From Neobacillus notoginsengisoli (GTDB lineage: Bacteria; Bacillota; Bacilli; Bacillales; Cytobacillaceae), in NCBI RefSeq assembly GCF_003515685.1, contig NZ_QWEG01000003.1:310001-374000 (forward strand): a stretch of 64,000 nucleotides of DNA, given 5' to 3'. Positions within the stretch are counted from its first letter, which is position 1; every line of letters begins with the position of its first letter. The notes beneath the pieces were generated by a model. The model was not told where the DNA came from. It worked only from the letters and a program-made list of their open reading frames with translations, and made no database searches. The translations under genes and the position numbers were made by a program. Shown here piece by piece: positions 16,668 through 25,632 of the stretch.

Positions 16668-17756
16668 TTACCAGCTATTTCCCCTTGTTTGACTCACAAT
16701 GCAAGGGCCAAGTGAGAGTTCTGCCAAATAATCTTCTATCTTCCTTGCCGCATCTTCAATACTATCTGCGTAAATGTCTTTAAATTCCCCCACATATTCA
16801 AGCTGTTTATGCTCATACATCGGGTCATAATAGGATTCAAGCAATGTTTTGATCATGCCGCGATAATTCTTCTTGTCTAGATCGTCCTCTAGCTTGTTTT
16901 TAGCTTCCGGGATTTTAATACGCTTTTTAATTCTTTCAAGTGCGGATTTTACCTTCTCATGGTACCATGGCTCCTGTTCATAAGGAGTTATATATTCATG
17001 TTCTATTAGCTTCAGCCGCTGTTCCATTGGAAGATGAATTTGGACATGGATTCCGTACGTCTTTACATCCATTAATTCATTCGGCTGAACAATCCGCCCA
17101 ATCCGCTTGCTTTCAGCTTCCATAATCGTATAGGCAGGTTTGCCAAGCTCAGCAAGGCGCTTGTACAGCATCGCATCGAATGTTTTTTGGCTGTTTCCTT
17201 CACCAAGGCCAATCGCGCCAAAAATCGACCCCCTGTGCCCGGCTAGGTGTTCCAAATCTATGACTGGATACCCTTTATCCGCCAAAAGGTGAAGTACTTC
17301 TGTTTTTCCCGTTCCTGTCATGCCATGAATAACAATCGACTTTTGTGGAAGCAACTCAGGAATCCGCTTCAAACTATACTGCCTGAATGCTTTATAACCA
17401 CCTTGAAGCCTTCTGGCACTAACCCCGGAAAATTCTAGAAAGGCAGTAACGGCTTTACTTCGCATTCCGCCTCGCCAGCATTGAATAATTGGCATTCCCG
17501 AGGGTCCAGTATGTTCTTTAATTGTTCTTAAGAGGTTAGGTATTTTCGGGGAGACAATTTCCATTGCCTTCCACTTCGCCGCATCGCTGCCATCTTTTTT
17601 ATAAATGATCCCGATATCGCTCCGTTCTTCATCGGAAAAGAGGGGGACATTAATTGCTCCAGGAATCGCACCTTCTTTAAATTCCACTGGTGAACGGACA
17701 TCGATAATGACTGGATTTTTTAATTCGTTTAATTCTTCCATCGTTATTTCTCTCAA
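16668..17756 (-). CDS. mnmH: tRNA 2-selenouridine synthase (MnmH/SelU)
   Basis: 362 residues: an N-terminal rhodanese domain (about 1-125) with the catalytic CWRGGMRS near residue 93, then a P-loop domain with GMTGTGKTEVL near 145. MnmH exchanges sulfur for selenium on the wobble uridine of tRNAs through a geranylated intermediate and needs selenophosphate from SelD. No selD lies within the window. Length and motifs are complete. Single gene with its own terminator-like hairpin shared with sda. Confidence 0.93.
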   Translation of the reverse strand: MREITMEELNELKNPVIIDVRSPVEFKEGAIPGAINVPLFSDEERSDIGIIYKKDGSDAAKWKAMEIVSPKIPNLLRTIKEHTGPSGMPIIQCWRGGMRSKAVTAFLEFSGVSARRLQGGYKAFRQYSLKRIPELLPQKSIVIHGMTGTGKTEVLHLLADKGYPVIDLEHLAGHRGSIFGAIGLGEGNSQKTFDAMLYKRLAELGKPAYTIMEAESKRIGRIVQPNELMDVKTYGIHVQIHLPMEQRLKLIEHEYITPYEQEPWYHEKVKSALERIKKRIKIPEAKNKLEDDLDKKNYRGMIKTLLESYYDPMYEHKQLEYVGEFKDIYADSIEDAARKIEDYLAELSLGPCIVSQTRGNSW

Positions 17757-17856
17757 AATAAAAACACACCTTTGTATAAACCACTTTATTCTTTTATTTT
17801 ATAGGATTCCCGCTTTTTTGCAAATGCCTGTCCCATTTTCAGCCTTCGTATTGTGT

Positions 17857-17893
17857 AAAAAAACGACAGGCTCACCTAAACGGAGAGCCTGTC
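17857..17893 (-). terminator. Terminator of the 17872-18444 gene
   Basis: GACAGGCTC pairs with GAGCCTGTC; on the minus strand it is followed by GTTTTTTT. It overlaps the last codons of the gene. Confidence 0.8.
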
Positions 17894-18444
17894 AGTTCTG
17901 AAATTGCCATACAAAAAGCTGTCCAGTTAGCAGGAAAGTAATTGATGCCAGAGCTGATATAGGAGCCTGACCTCGTTTGCAGGCTGACTGACCAACTCGT
18001 ACCATCAAGGACAATCCCTCTATCTTTTACATAATTCCTTTTCCAGTTCCATATTTGTGTATGATACAGTTTGGCTTTAAAATCACGGATGTCACCAGGC
18101 TGCCTTTCCCTTGGTGTTTCTTGAAAGGCGGGAAATCCCTTGTCCCGCCACTCAACAAAAGTGAAAATGCCATTACTAAAATTGACCTTGACTTGATAGG
18201 CATGCTTTCCGGGACGTTCCGAGTATGCCTTCAATATAACAGGCTGTTTCTCGGGGATAATTGAAATAATTCCATTATAAACTAAAAACAATTCATTTTT
18301 CCTAGACAAGATGGATTTAACCTCAGAAGGAAGCAACGGTGCTTTCTCTTTCAAACAAAGCCCATTTGCTTCATCACATAAGGAATAAAGAGATAAAGGC
18401 CCCTTTTCATCCAGAATTTTGATAATTCCTTCCAACAGCTGCAT
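17872..18444 (-). CDS. Conserved hypothetical protein, 190 aa
   Basis: Start set at ATG 18444 behind GGGGGAGAGG; the longer open frame to 18657 runs through a dispersed repeat. Residues 1-65 look like a small helical, winged-helix-like domain (ILDEKGPLSLYSLCDEANG). The rest is mixed, with several Trp and Tyr residues. No signal peptide. Function unknown. Confidence 0.6.
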   Translation of the reverse strand: MQLLEGIIKILDEKGPLSLYSLCDEANGLCLKEKAPLLPSEVKSILSRKNELFLVYNGIISIIPEKQPVILKAYSERPGKHAYQVKVNFSNGIFTFVEWRDKGFPAFQETPRERQPGDIRDFKAKLYHTQIWNWKRNYVKDRGIVLDGTSWSVSLQTRSGSYISSGINYFPANWTAFCMAISELTGSPFR

Positions 18445-18513
18445 CCTTCCTCTCCCCCTTCTTCCCACTATTATAAACAAGCAATGTAAAGGATAATATT
18501 GATTAATAATTGC

Positions 18514-18704
18514 GTTGATTGAAGCGGAAGGCACGAAGACTCCGGCGGGATGTAGCGGCAAGGTGGAGACCCCACAGGCGCAATTGCACCGAGGAGGCTC
18601 CACTGACGCCCCGCGGAAAGCGAAGTGCCTCGTGACAGGCAAAAAGCAGCATGTCACTGCGATGATTATTCAAGGTAGCTTTCCTTTGTGGAGCGGAAAT
18701 CAAC
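18514..18704 (-). repeat. Dispersed GC-rich repeat (family A, full form)
   Basis: Bounded by GTTGATTGAAGCGG and CGGAAATCAAC, so the ends are inverted. On the minus strand it aligns with 33539-33842 apart from a 112-base insertion in the latter, and its core aligns with 1116-1244. Confidence 0.85.
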
Positions 18705-18871
18705 AACCAAAATCGAACATACCTCTAAATAAAGTGAGTTCCAGACGATTGATTCCTGCTTCTAGTATAATAAAAATCCTCTCTCACCCTCTGTAACAAA
18801 TCACACAATTTTCTCATTTCAACTGTAAATTTTCATAAAAAGGGTATACATCCTTCAAGGAGGCTAACAGC

Positions 18872-19474
18872 ATGACGAACTTTGCAAAACAATTCATTGT
18901 TCCTAAAGGGTTTTTAGGAAAACTAGCGGGAAAAATCATGTATGTTGAAAACAGAAAAATCAATGATTGGACACTTCAGAAGCTTACGATTAGAGATGGA
19001 CAGACTTTGCTTGAAGTGGGCTATGGGCCTGGTTACGCAATCGGAGTCATTGCTGAACAAAATCCAAACGTCTTTTTGGATGGAATTGATCTTTCCAAAC
19101 AAATGATGGAAGAGGCTTCATTAAAACATAATGGATTAATGAAGGAAGGAAAACTCAATCTGTATCACGGCGAAGTATCGGAACTGCGGTCTAAACCCGA
19201 AACATACGACAGGATTTATTCGGTAAACAACTATCCGCTCTGGGAGAGTCCTCGTGAAACGTTAATGGACCTGGCTGATTGCTTAAAAAAGGGAGGAAAA
19301 ATGGCAATTACCGTTCAGCCGAGGGAGAAGGATGCGACTGACATCACAGCCCTGGAAATAGGCAAACAACTGGAGGAAGACTTTAAAGTGGCCGGTATGG
19401 AGAGCATCAAGGTTTTCTTTAAAAAGGTATGGCCGGTACTGGCAGTTTGCGTAACAGCGGAAAAACCACACTGA
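18872..19474 (+). CDS. Class I SAM-dependent methyltransferase
   Basis: 200 residues, ATG 18872 behind AAGGAGG. The SAM-binding glycine motif is LLEVGYGPGYA near residue 48-58, followed by an acidic residue in LDGIDLSKQMM near 75. The N-terminal helix and the motif order resemble the UbiE/Methyltransf_11 group. Substrate unknown. The gene is monocistronic with a terminator overlapping its 3' end. Confidence 0.8.
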   Translation: MTNFAKQFIVPKGFLGKLAGKIMYVENRKINDWTLQKLTIRDGQTLLEVGYGPGYAIGVIAEQNPNVFLDGIDLSKQMMEEASLKHNGLMKEGKLNLYHGEVSELRSKPETYDRIYSVNNYPLWESPRETLMDLADCLKKGGKMAITVQPREKDATDITALEIGKQLEEDFKVAGMESIKVFFKKVWPVLAVCVTAEKPH

Positions 19475-19490
19475 GAAGCGTGGTTTTTTC
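19461..19490 (+). terminator. Rho-independent terminator
   Basis: AAAAACCAC and GTGGTTTTTT arms around a short loop; overlaps the methyltransferase stop. Confidence 0.8.
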
Positions 19491-19747
19491 ATTTTGCCTG
19501 GAAAATTTTTATCAGCTTCATATGCCAATCTTCAGCTAGCTCTGTTACATCAAGAAGTTCCATAAAAATGTGCGAATCTTATGAAGACCCCAATCACTTT
19601 GCTAATAAAAGGATATATTCTTTTTACTACATTTGAGAACATTGGTAAATAGTAAAGATACAGCAGTCCTATAGCGGAGGCCAGATTCCCGAGATACGGC
19701 CAAAATGGAATGTTTACGAATTTGTCGAAAAGGCGGTTCAGCTTATT

Positions 19748-21019
19748 ATGGATTTCAGCGAAAAGCTTTGTGAGACAACGGGAAAGAATAAATCAAGCAA
19801 ATCCGCTTCGGTTGCAAATCAGAAGTGGGCCATCTTGTCATTGTCATCTATCCCTCTAGTGATGACCTTGGGTAATTCCATGTTGATTCCTGTTCTTCCC
19901 TCTATGGAAAAGGAACTGAACATTTCTCCCTTTCAAACAAGTATGATCATTACTGTATATTCCATCGTGGCTATTTTTCTTATCCCTGTGGCAGGGTATC
20001 TTTCTGACCACATTGGCCGAAAAAAAGTCATAATTCCCAGTCTTATCATTACCGGCCTGGGAGGGCTAATTTCAGCATGGGCTTCATGGAAAGCGGCTGA
20101 TGCCTATGGGATTATTTTAGCGGGCCGCGCATTGCAGGGAGTCGGTGCCGCTGGTGCCGCACCGATTGTCCTTCCGCTTGTTGGAGATATGTTCAAGAAG
20201 GAGGATGAGGTAAGCAGTACTTTAGGGATAATTGAAACATCCAACACATTTGGGAAAGTACTTAGCCCGGTTCTTGGTGCCTTTCTAGCAGGGATTTTGT
20301 GGTTCTTGCCATTTTTTTTAATTCCTGTGTTTTGTGCAATCTCTATCGCAATGATGGTCTTTTTGGTAAAATGTCCGAAATCCGAAGAGAAACCTATTCC
20401 TTTTAAAACTTTTTTCAAAAACGTGAAAGATACTTTCACAAAGAAAGGCCGTTGGCTATATGCTATTTTTTTTATCGGCGGGATTTTGATGTTTGTGCTT
20501 TTTGGCATTTTATTTTATCTTTCTGAAGTTTTTGAAAAAGAAATGGGCTTCAAGGATATTAAAAAAGGGCTCTTGCTTGCCCTTCCATTAGGCGCCCTTT
20601 GTCTCGCCTCCTTTATTACTGGAAAAGTAATAAAGAAAAACAAGTTACTGATGAAATGGATGATATTAATTGGCATATTAATGGCAGGAGGCTCAATTGC
20701 TGCCCTATTCTTCTCGGAAAAACTTTGGTTCCTGCTGACAATGTTTACATTTTGCGGAATTGGAATTGGCGTTTGCCTCCCTTCCCTCGATGCATTGATT
20801 ACTGATGGGGTCGAGAAGGAAGAGCGGGGTACCATCACATCCATTTACAGTTCGATGCGTTTTATCGGCGTAGCCGCCGGCCCACCGATGGTTGCCCTTC
20901 TTATGAAGAAGTCCGACAGCTGGATTTTCATCCTGTTAAGTGGCGTCTGTGTGATTTCTGCCATCATCACATTAACAAAAATCAGGCCCCGCAACAGAGA
21001 ACATCCAGGTAAAGCATAG
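19748..21019 (+). CDS. MFS drug/metabolite exporter (DHA1 type)
   Basis: 423 residues, twelve membrane helices. The motif-A loop is present as GYLSDHIGRKK near residue 86, and motif C-like GRALQGVGAAGAAP near 127 indicates a drug:H+ antiporter. Substrate cannot be told. The frame remains open upstream to 19649 with protein-like sequence (RPKWNVYEFVEKAVQ) directly before ATG 19748, and GGAGG at 19676-19680 precedes an ATT codon, so the true N-terminus may be longer. A terminator follows. Confidence 0.85.
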   Translation: MDFSEKLCETTGKNKSSKSASVANQKWAILSLSSIPLVMTLGNSMLIPVLPSMEKELNISPFQTSMIITVYSIVAIFLIPVAGYLSDHIGRKKVIIPSLIITGLGGLISAWASWKAADAYGIILAGRALQGVGAAGAAPIVLPLVGDMFKKEDEVSSTLGIIETSNTFGKVLSPVLGAFLAGILWFLPFFLIPVFCAISIAMMVFLVKCPKSEEKPIPFKTFFKNVKDTFTKKGRWLYAIFFIGGILMFVLFGILFYLSEVFEKEMGFKDIKKGLLLALPLGALCLASFITGKVIKKNKLLMKWMILIGILMAGGSIAALFFSEKLWFLLTMFTFCGIGIGVCLPSLDALITDGVEKEERGTITSIYSSMRFIGVAAGPPMVALLMKKSDSWIFILLSGVCVISAIITLTKIRPRNREHPGKA

Positions 21020-21046
21020 AGCAGCCCCCGAGGCTGCTCTTTTTTA
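21018..21046 (+). terminator. Rho-independent terminator after MFS gene
   Basis: AGAGCAGCC pairs with GGCTGCTCT followed by TTTTTA. Confidence 0.9.
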
Positions 21047-21126
21047 TTGTTTTCGTTTTTGAGTACCTTACATACATTTATCAACTTTTTACCAATAACA
21101 TTGTGGCCAATCCAAGTGGACATTAA

Positions 21127-21228
21127 CCGCCTTCACGAAGAAAATGCGATAGCACAAAGGAAAGCTTCCCTGGATCTACATCACTCGAAATCATGCGTTA
21201 GCATATTGAGAATAATTGAGGAATGTTT
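21127..21228 (+). repeat. About 100-bp dispersed repeat (family C), solitary copy
   Basis: Contains CACGAAGAAAATGCGATAGC and ATGCGTTAGCAT. The same succession of blocks occurs at about 33725-33810, there inside a family A repeat. Confidence 0.75.
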
Positions 21229-21253
21229 GAGTAATCAGAATCAATTCATTACC

Positions 21254-21565
21254 TTTAGAGACCGAAGGAAGGACGGCCCGTTGCTGTTCGGTCACTAAGT
21301 CTGCCTTTAGTGACCGAAGGACAGGCTGCCCACTGTTGTTCGGTCGCTAAGTCTGCCTTTAGTGACCGAAGGACGGTCTCCTCACTGCTGTTCGGTCGCT
21401 AAGTCTGCCTTTAGTGACCGAAGGACGGTCTCCTCACTGCTGTTCGGTCGCTAAGTCTGCCTTTAGTGACCCAAGGACTATCTCCTCACTGCTGTTCGGT
21501 CGCTAAGTCTGCCTTTAGTGACCGAAGGACGGTCTGCCCACTGTTGTTCGGTCGTTAAGTCTGCT
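21254..21565. repeat. Tandem array of six 52-bp units, each with a hairpin
   Basis: Unit starts fall at 21254, 21306, 21358, 21410, 21462 and 21514, exactly 52 apart; a decayed partial unit follows to about 21600. Across each junction TTCGGTCGCTAA pairs with TTTAGTGACCGAA around GTCTGCC. Units 3 and 4 are almost identical. The remaining sequence of each unit is also repeated, so this is not a CRISPR array. Confidence 0.9.
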
Positions 21566-21731
21566 TATAGAGATGGCTGCTTTATTGCATGACATACCTG
21601 ACGAGAAATTGAATCATTCGGCCGAAGCAGGCCTGAGAAAGTCTTGATTCCTTTCTTGCCGGGTTGGGATAACTTTAAAAAATCCGTGCGCATTGTGCCA
21701 AGATATGTTATAGTATAAAAGTATTCCATTC

Positions 21732-21815
21732 GCGGGTGTGGCGGAATCGGCAGACGCGCTAGATTCAGGTTCTAGTGGGGGCAACCCCGTGGAGGTTCAA
21801 GTCCTCTCATCCGCA
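21732..21815 (+). tRNA. tRNA-Leu (anticodon CAG)
   Basis: Class II tRNA of 84 bases without encoded CCA. The acceptor GCGGGTG pairs with CATCCGC, the anticodon loop is TTCAGGT, a long variable arm (GTGGGGGCAACCCCGT) follows, and the T arm contains GGTTCAAGTCC. It decodes CUG. Confidence 0.93.
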
Positions 21816-21820
21816 TAACA

Positions 21821-21852
21821 AGGTCCCGGGCTCATGCCCAGGACTTTTTTTT
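21821..21852 (+). terminator. Terminator after tRNA-Leu
   Basis: GTCCCGGGC and GCCCAGGAC pair around TCAT and are followed by eight Ts. Confidence 0.85.
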
Positions 21853-21870
21853 GTTTATCAATGCTGTCAA

Positions 21871-21932
21871 TGCGTGACAGCTTATTGACTTTTTAACGCT
21901 AGCCTGTCACGCAATACACGGATGCGTGACAG
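21871..21932. repeat. Three 10-bp blocks in alternating orientation
   Basis: TGCGTGACAG (21871), CTGTCACGCA (21904) and TGCGTGACAG (21923) give overlapping inverted repeats between the tRNA terminator and the dms operon end. No gene lies in 21853-22003. Confidence 0.6.
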
Positions 21933-22003
21933 GTCACGGGTTTTAGGCGCGGGTGCTTGCACGCAAAATTCCAAGATGCATGGCACCATCCATGTTTTCC
22001 TCT

Positions 22004-22576
22004 TTACCGTGCATCCTTGTGAGGAGTAATGACGAGATTCGGCTGCGTGATGGTTGAACTTGGCATTCCTTTTACTTCACTGACCGCACCGTATTTTTTA
22101 CGCAGTTCTTCAATCGGCCCGAATTCAATCGCCCTCATAATACACGTTGATACACATACCGGATCTTCCCCTTTTTCCTGCAGGTCAAGGCAAAAATCAC
22201 ATTTATTCGCTTTAAATAATTTTTCATTATATTGCGGCGCCCCATACGGACAAGCTGATATACAGAATTTTGTTCCTCTGCATTTATCTTGGTTAATGAC
22301 GGTAATTCCATCTTCTTTCCGCTTTAGGATTGCGCCAGTCGGACAGCTTGGAACACATTTTGGTTTTGTACAGTGGTTGCACGATATGGAGAAATAGAAG
22401 GCTTTAATGTTATGGACGATTGCAGCCCCTTTTTGAATATAAGCACCTTCCTCATAAGCATAAACTCTTCTGAAGTTCTGCCCTACTTCAAGATCTTTTT
22501 TATCCTTGCATGCAACTGTGCACGCCTTGCATCCCGAACAAAGGCTTTGATTAATATAAAATCCCATTTGTGCCAT
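22004..22576 (-). CDS. dmsB: DMSO-reductase-family iron-sulfur subunit (DmsB-like)
   Basis: 190 residues from ATG 22576, nine bases after GAGAGGAG. Four ferredoxin-type clusters are expected: CSGCKACTVAC, CNHCTKPKCVPSC, CRGTKFCISAC and CDFC...CVSTC. In the third motif Thr stands where the second Cys should be, which suggests a [3Fe-4S] centre or a cluster with another ligand. It passes electrons to the DmsA subunit. It is the last gene of torD-dmsA-dmsB, 15 bases after dmsA. No membrane anchor subunit follows. Confidence 0.87.
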   Translation of the reverse strand: MAQMGFYINQSLCSGCKACTVACKDKKDLEVGQNFRRVYAYEEGAYIQKGAAIVHNIKAFYFSISCNHCTKPKCVPSCPTGAILKRKEDGITVINQDKCRGTKFCISACPYGAPQYNEKLFKANKCDFCLDLQEKGEDPVCVSTCIMRAIEFGPIEELRKKYGAVSEVKGMPSSTITQPNLVITPHKDAR

Positions 22577-22591
22577 CTTCATCACTCCTCT

Positions 22592-24979
22592 CTATGCTTT
22601 TTGCACCTCAACGAGATTCGTTAGCTGTGGATTTGCTTTTGCAAGCGGTGTTGGCCGGTGATTTGTCAGAACGTTGATTGAACCGCGCTGATCGATTCCG
22701 TCTTCATCCGGGGTATACCAGGCGCCTTGTGGAATGGCCGCGACTCCAGGTAAAATGCGGCTCGTTACATTCACTGGAATATAGAGCATGCCACGGTCAT
22801 TGTAAACTTTTGCCCGGTCCCCGTCCTTTATGCCCCTAGCCTTAGCATCCATCGGATTCAGCCACATTTCCTGGCGCGCCATTTCTTCAAGCCAAGGATT
22901 GTTGTCATGTGTTGAATGGCAGCGGCGTTTGTAATGCCAGCTGATCAACTGCAACGGATATTTTTCTTTCAGCGGGTCTGACGGACCTTCCCAGGCAGGT
23001 ACATACTTTGCAAAAGGCGGTATCTCATCGTGTTTTTTCATATCCCAAAGAGCTTTTGAGAAAAGTTCTATTTTGCCTGAAGGAGTTTCAAAAGGATTGT
23101 TTTCAGGATCCTCTATTTGTTTCTGGAAGCCTATTAGAGGTTCGTCAAACGTAAAATGATGAACACCCTTTTTTCGGAATTCTTCAAAGTCAGGAAAGTT
23201 TGGATCTAGTTCTTCACGGGTGCGCTGAACACTTACTCTCACCCAATCGAGCATCGTTTTTCCTTCTGTAAATTCCTCCCGAAGCCCAAAATGCTCAGCC
23301 ACATCAGCAAAAACATCATATTCATTACGGCACTCATATAGTGGATCTATAGCTTTTTCCCCAAATACAACATAGTCCCCGAAGCACCAAGGAACCCCTA
23401 TATCCCATCGTTCAAAGAAGCTTGTACCAGGCAGCAAAATATCGGCATACCTTGCACTTGGCGTCATAAATAAGTCACTCACCACGATGAATTCCACTTT
23501 GCTCTCATCTTCAAGCATTTTTGTCGTCCGGTTAATATCAGAATGCTGATTAACTAGCATGTTACCGCCAATATTAAAAATGAGTTTAATATTTGTCGAA
23601 AGTTTATCTGTTCCCTGCAACCCATCCTCCGCGGTCAATTCAGTGCCACGCTCAACGGCCTCGGTCCATTGAAAGCACGGGATTGTCGCCTTTACAGGAT
23701 TTTCAAAAGTAATTGGATAGGCAATGTCCGACCTCGACCAATACCCGGTACCTGCTGCCCATCCGCCTAGCTTTCCGACATTCCCCGTCAAACAAGCAAG
23801 CTGTGCGCCGCCACGCATAATTTGTTCGCCATAAGCATGGCGTTGCGGCCCCCAGCCCTGTAAAAGGGCAGCAGGTTTTATGGTTGCGTAATCCCTCGCG
23901 ATTTCCCTGATTTTAGAAGCGGGTACGGAACAGATTTTTTCTGCCCATTCCGGAGTTTTAGGAATGCCGTCTGTTTTGCCAAGAAGGTAGTTCTTCAAGT
24001 TTTCTTCCTTCGGCACACCATCAGGCATATGGGCCTCATCGAAGCCAATACAGTATTTATCGACAAACTCCTTGTCATATAAGTTCTCCGTAACCATGAC
24101 ATATGCCATCGCATCCATCATTGCGTTATCGGTTGTTGGCAAAATTGGAATCCATTCATCAGCGAACGCAACGGCGGTATCCGTATAGCGTGGATCAATG
24201 ACAATAATCTTCGCCCCATTTGCCTTGGCTGCCCGAAGGTAAGAAGTATACGGGGTTGAAAAAATATTCTCAGATGGATTATGCCCCCATAGAATAATGT
24301 ACTTTGAATGAAGGAAGTTATCGAAGCTTGATCCAGAATCATTCGTGCCATACGTATATGGAGTCGCAACATTTCCAGCTCCGGAGCTGTAGTCATTTCT
24401 ATATCCTAAAAACCCACCCGTCATCGCTAGCAATTTTCTAGCCATATTCCTGCCACTAAAAAGGCCCCAGGACTGGCCAGAAGCATAATTAACGTATCTA
24501 GATTCGGGGCCATATGTATCTCCAATTCTCTTCATCTCATTCGCGATTGTTTCAATTGCTTCTTCCCATGAAATTCTTTCAAATTTTCCTTCGCCCCGTT
24601 TCCCTACCCTTTTCATCGGATATTTGAGCCTGTCGGGGTGGTAGAGCATTTTTTTATAGCCTCGTCCGCGAATGCAAGCGCGCATTTGTGGGGAAAGGAT
24701 GGAGTCCTCATTCGTATCGGTACTGATTCTGACAACAACTCCATCTTTTATATGGGCCTTTATGATACAGCGGCCTCCACAGTTATTAATACTGCAAGTG
24801 GAAATAACTTTTTCAGGTGTTTCCGCCTTTGAAATCTTCGTGGGGTCTTTTTTGCTGACGAGCTGGCTTGCCCCGACTCCCCCAAGTACTAACGGAATCC
24901 CAATCCCGCCTGACCATTTTAAAAACGTCCGCCTTTTAACTTGCTTTTCGAAAAGTCCTTTTTTATTATTTTTTGACAT
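22592..24979 (-). CDS. dmsA: Tat-exported molybdopterin oxidoreductase (DmsA-like)
   Basis: 795 residues. The N-terminus carries a twin-arginine signal (KRRTFLKWSGG) followed by a hydrophobic stretch. The [4Fe-4S] motif CSINNCGGRC lies near residue 62 and its fourth Cys in ACIRGRGYKK near 105. Bis-MGD-binding domains fill the rest, ending in the molydopterin dinucleotide domain (about 680-790). The DMSO/TMAO/thiosulfate/polysulfide branches cannot be separated by eye, so the substrate is open. ATG 24979 overlaps the chaperone gene by 14 bases. TatAC to export it are encoded at 55.5-56.7 kb. Confidence 0.88.
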   Translation of the reverse strand: MSKNNKKGLFEKQVKRRTFLKWSGGIGIPLVLGGVGASQLVSKKDPTKISKAETPEKVISTCSINNCGGRCIIKAHIKDGVVVRISTDTNEDSILSPQMRACIRGRGYKKMLYHPDRLKYPMKRVGKRGEGKFERISWEEAIETIANEMKRIGDTYGPESRYVNYASGQSWGLFSGRNMARKLLAMTGGFLGYRNDYSSGAGNVATPYTYGTNDSGSSFDNFLHSKYIILWGHNPSENIFSTPYTSYLRAAKANGAKIIVIDPRYTDTAVAFADEWIPILPTTDNAMMDAMAYVMVTENLYDKEFVDKYCIGFDEAHMPDGVPKEENLKNYLLGKTDGIPKTPEWAEKICSVPASKIREIARDYATIKPAALLQGWGPQRHAYGEQIMRGGAQLACLTGNVGKLGGWAAGTGYWSRSDIAYPITFENPVKATIPCFQWTEAVERGTELTAEDGLQGTDKLSTNIKLIFNIGGNMLVNQHSDINRTTKMLEDESKVEFIVVSDLFMTPSARYADILLPGTSFFERWDIGVPWCFGDYVVFGEKAIDPLYECRNEYDVFADVAEHFGLREEFTEGKTMLDWVRVSVQRTREELDPNFPDFEEFRKKGVHHFTFDEPLIGFQKQIEDPENNPFETPSGKIELFSKALWDMKKHDEIPPFAKYVPAWEGPSDPLKEKYPLQLISWHYKRRCHSTHDNNPWLEEMARQEMWLNPMDAKARGIKDGDRAKVYNDRGMLYIPVNVTSRILPGVAAIPQGAWYTPDEDGIDQRGSINVLTNHRPTPLAKANPQLTNLVEVQKA

Positions 24980-25616
24980 TGGCCATACCTCCCATTAATT
25001 CTCTCAGGCTTTCCATATCATTGATAATAAAGTCCATCGCCAGGAAGCCGGCACCTTTATATAATTTGCTATTGGTGCAATCAACTAGTTTTTTCGCGAA
25101 CTCACCAATCCATCGTCCAAGATGATTCATCAGAAATAGCCGCTGTTTCTCAAGACAGTCATTCAATTGTTTTTGTTCAGTCAGTTCCAGGCTCTTCGTT
25201 ATAAGATGGATCATAAATTCAAGCTCAAGTAAAAGATGATCGTCAGGTTCATTGTTTTCTTTTACGAATTTTAAGCCAGCAAGATAATATTGCTCCCTGA
25301 CTAAGTACATCGACTCATCAAACAGGAGTTGCTCCCTGCCTGTATAAAACGATTCCCAAGGAGGGGCAGGCATAGGACCCGGACCGATAAAGAGCCGTGT
25401 GAACTCGGCCGCCTCAACACTTGAATTTATTGGTCCATGAAAAAATTCTTGCAGCAGTTTCCCGCCGTTCCCAAGTTCCTCAAGCCCCTCTATATCTACA
25501 TATTGAAGGAATGAATCAATTGTTTGGGCATCTAATGGAGCGTAAAATAATTTGTGCAAAAACTGATAAAAGTTTTTTCGCGCTGCCAACATTTCAAAAA
25601 TCTCTACTTTTGCCAA
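24966..25616 (-). CDS. TorD/DmsD-family molybdoenzyme chaperone
   Basis: All-helical protein of about 216 residues. The GTG at 25628 lies inside the ribosome binding site GAGGTGA, so TTG 25616 (or 25619) is the likely start. The family hallmark is the loop EFTRLFIGPGPMPAPPWESF near residue 75. Such proteins bind the Tat signal of the catalytic subunit until its cofactor is inserted. It comes first in the operon and overlaps dmsA, which couples chaperone and enzyme synthesis. Confidence 0.83.
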   Translation of the reverse strand: MAKVEIFEMLAARKNFYQFLHKLFYAPLDAQTIDSFLQYVDIEGLEELGNGGKLLQEFFHGPINSSVEAAEFTRLFIGPGPMPAPPWESFYTGREQLLFDESMYLVREQYYLAGLKFVKENNEPDDHLLLELEFMIHLITKSLELTEQKQLNDCLEKQRLFLMNHLGRWIGEFAKKLVDCTNSKLYKGAGFLAMDFIINDMESLRELMGGMANVKK

Positions 25617-25632
25617 CAACAATCTCACCTCA

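Noticed and set aside
18445-18657. Longer N-terminus for the 17872-18444 protein
   Set aside because: It translates part of a dispersed repeat; the ATG at 18444 has the ribosome binding site.
21254-21565. CRISPR array
   Set aside because: Period and palindromic repeats look CRISPR-like, but the DNA between the palindromes is itself repeated and there are no cas genes nearby.
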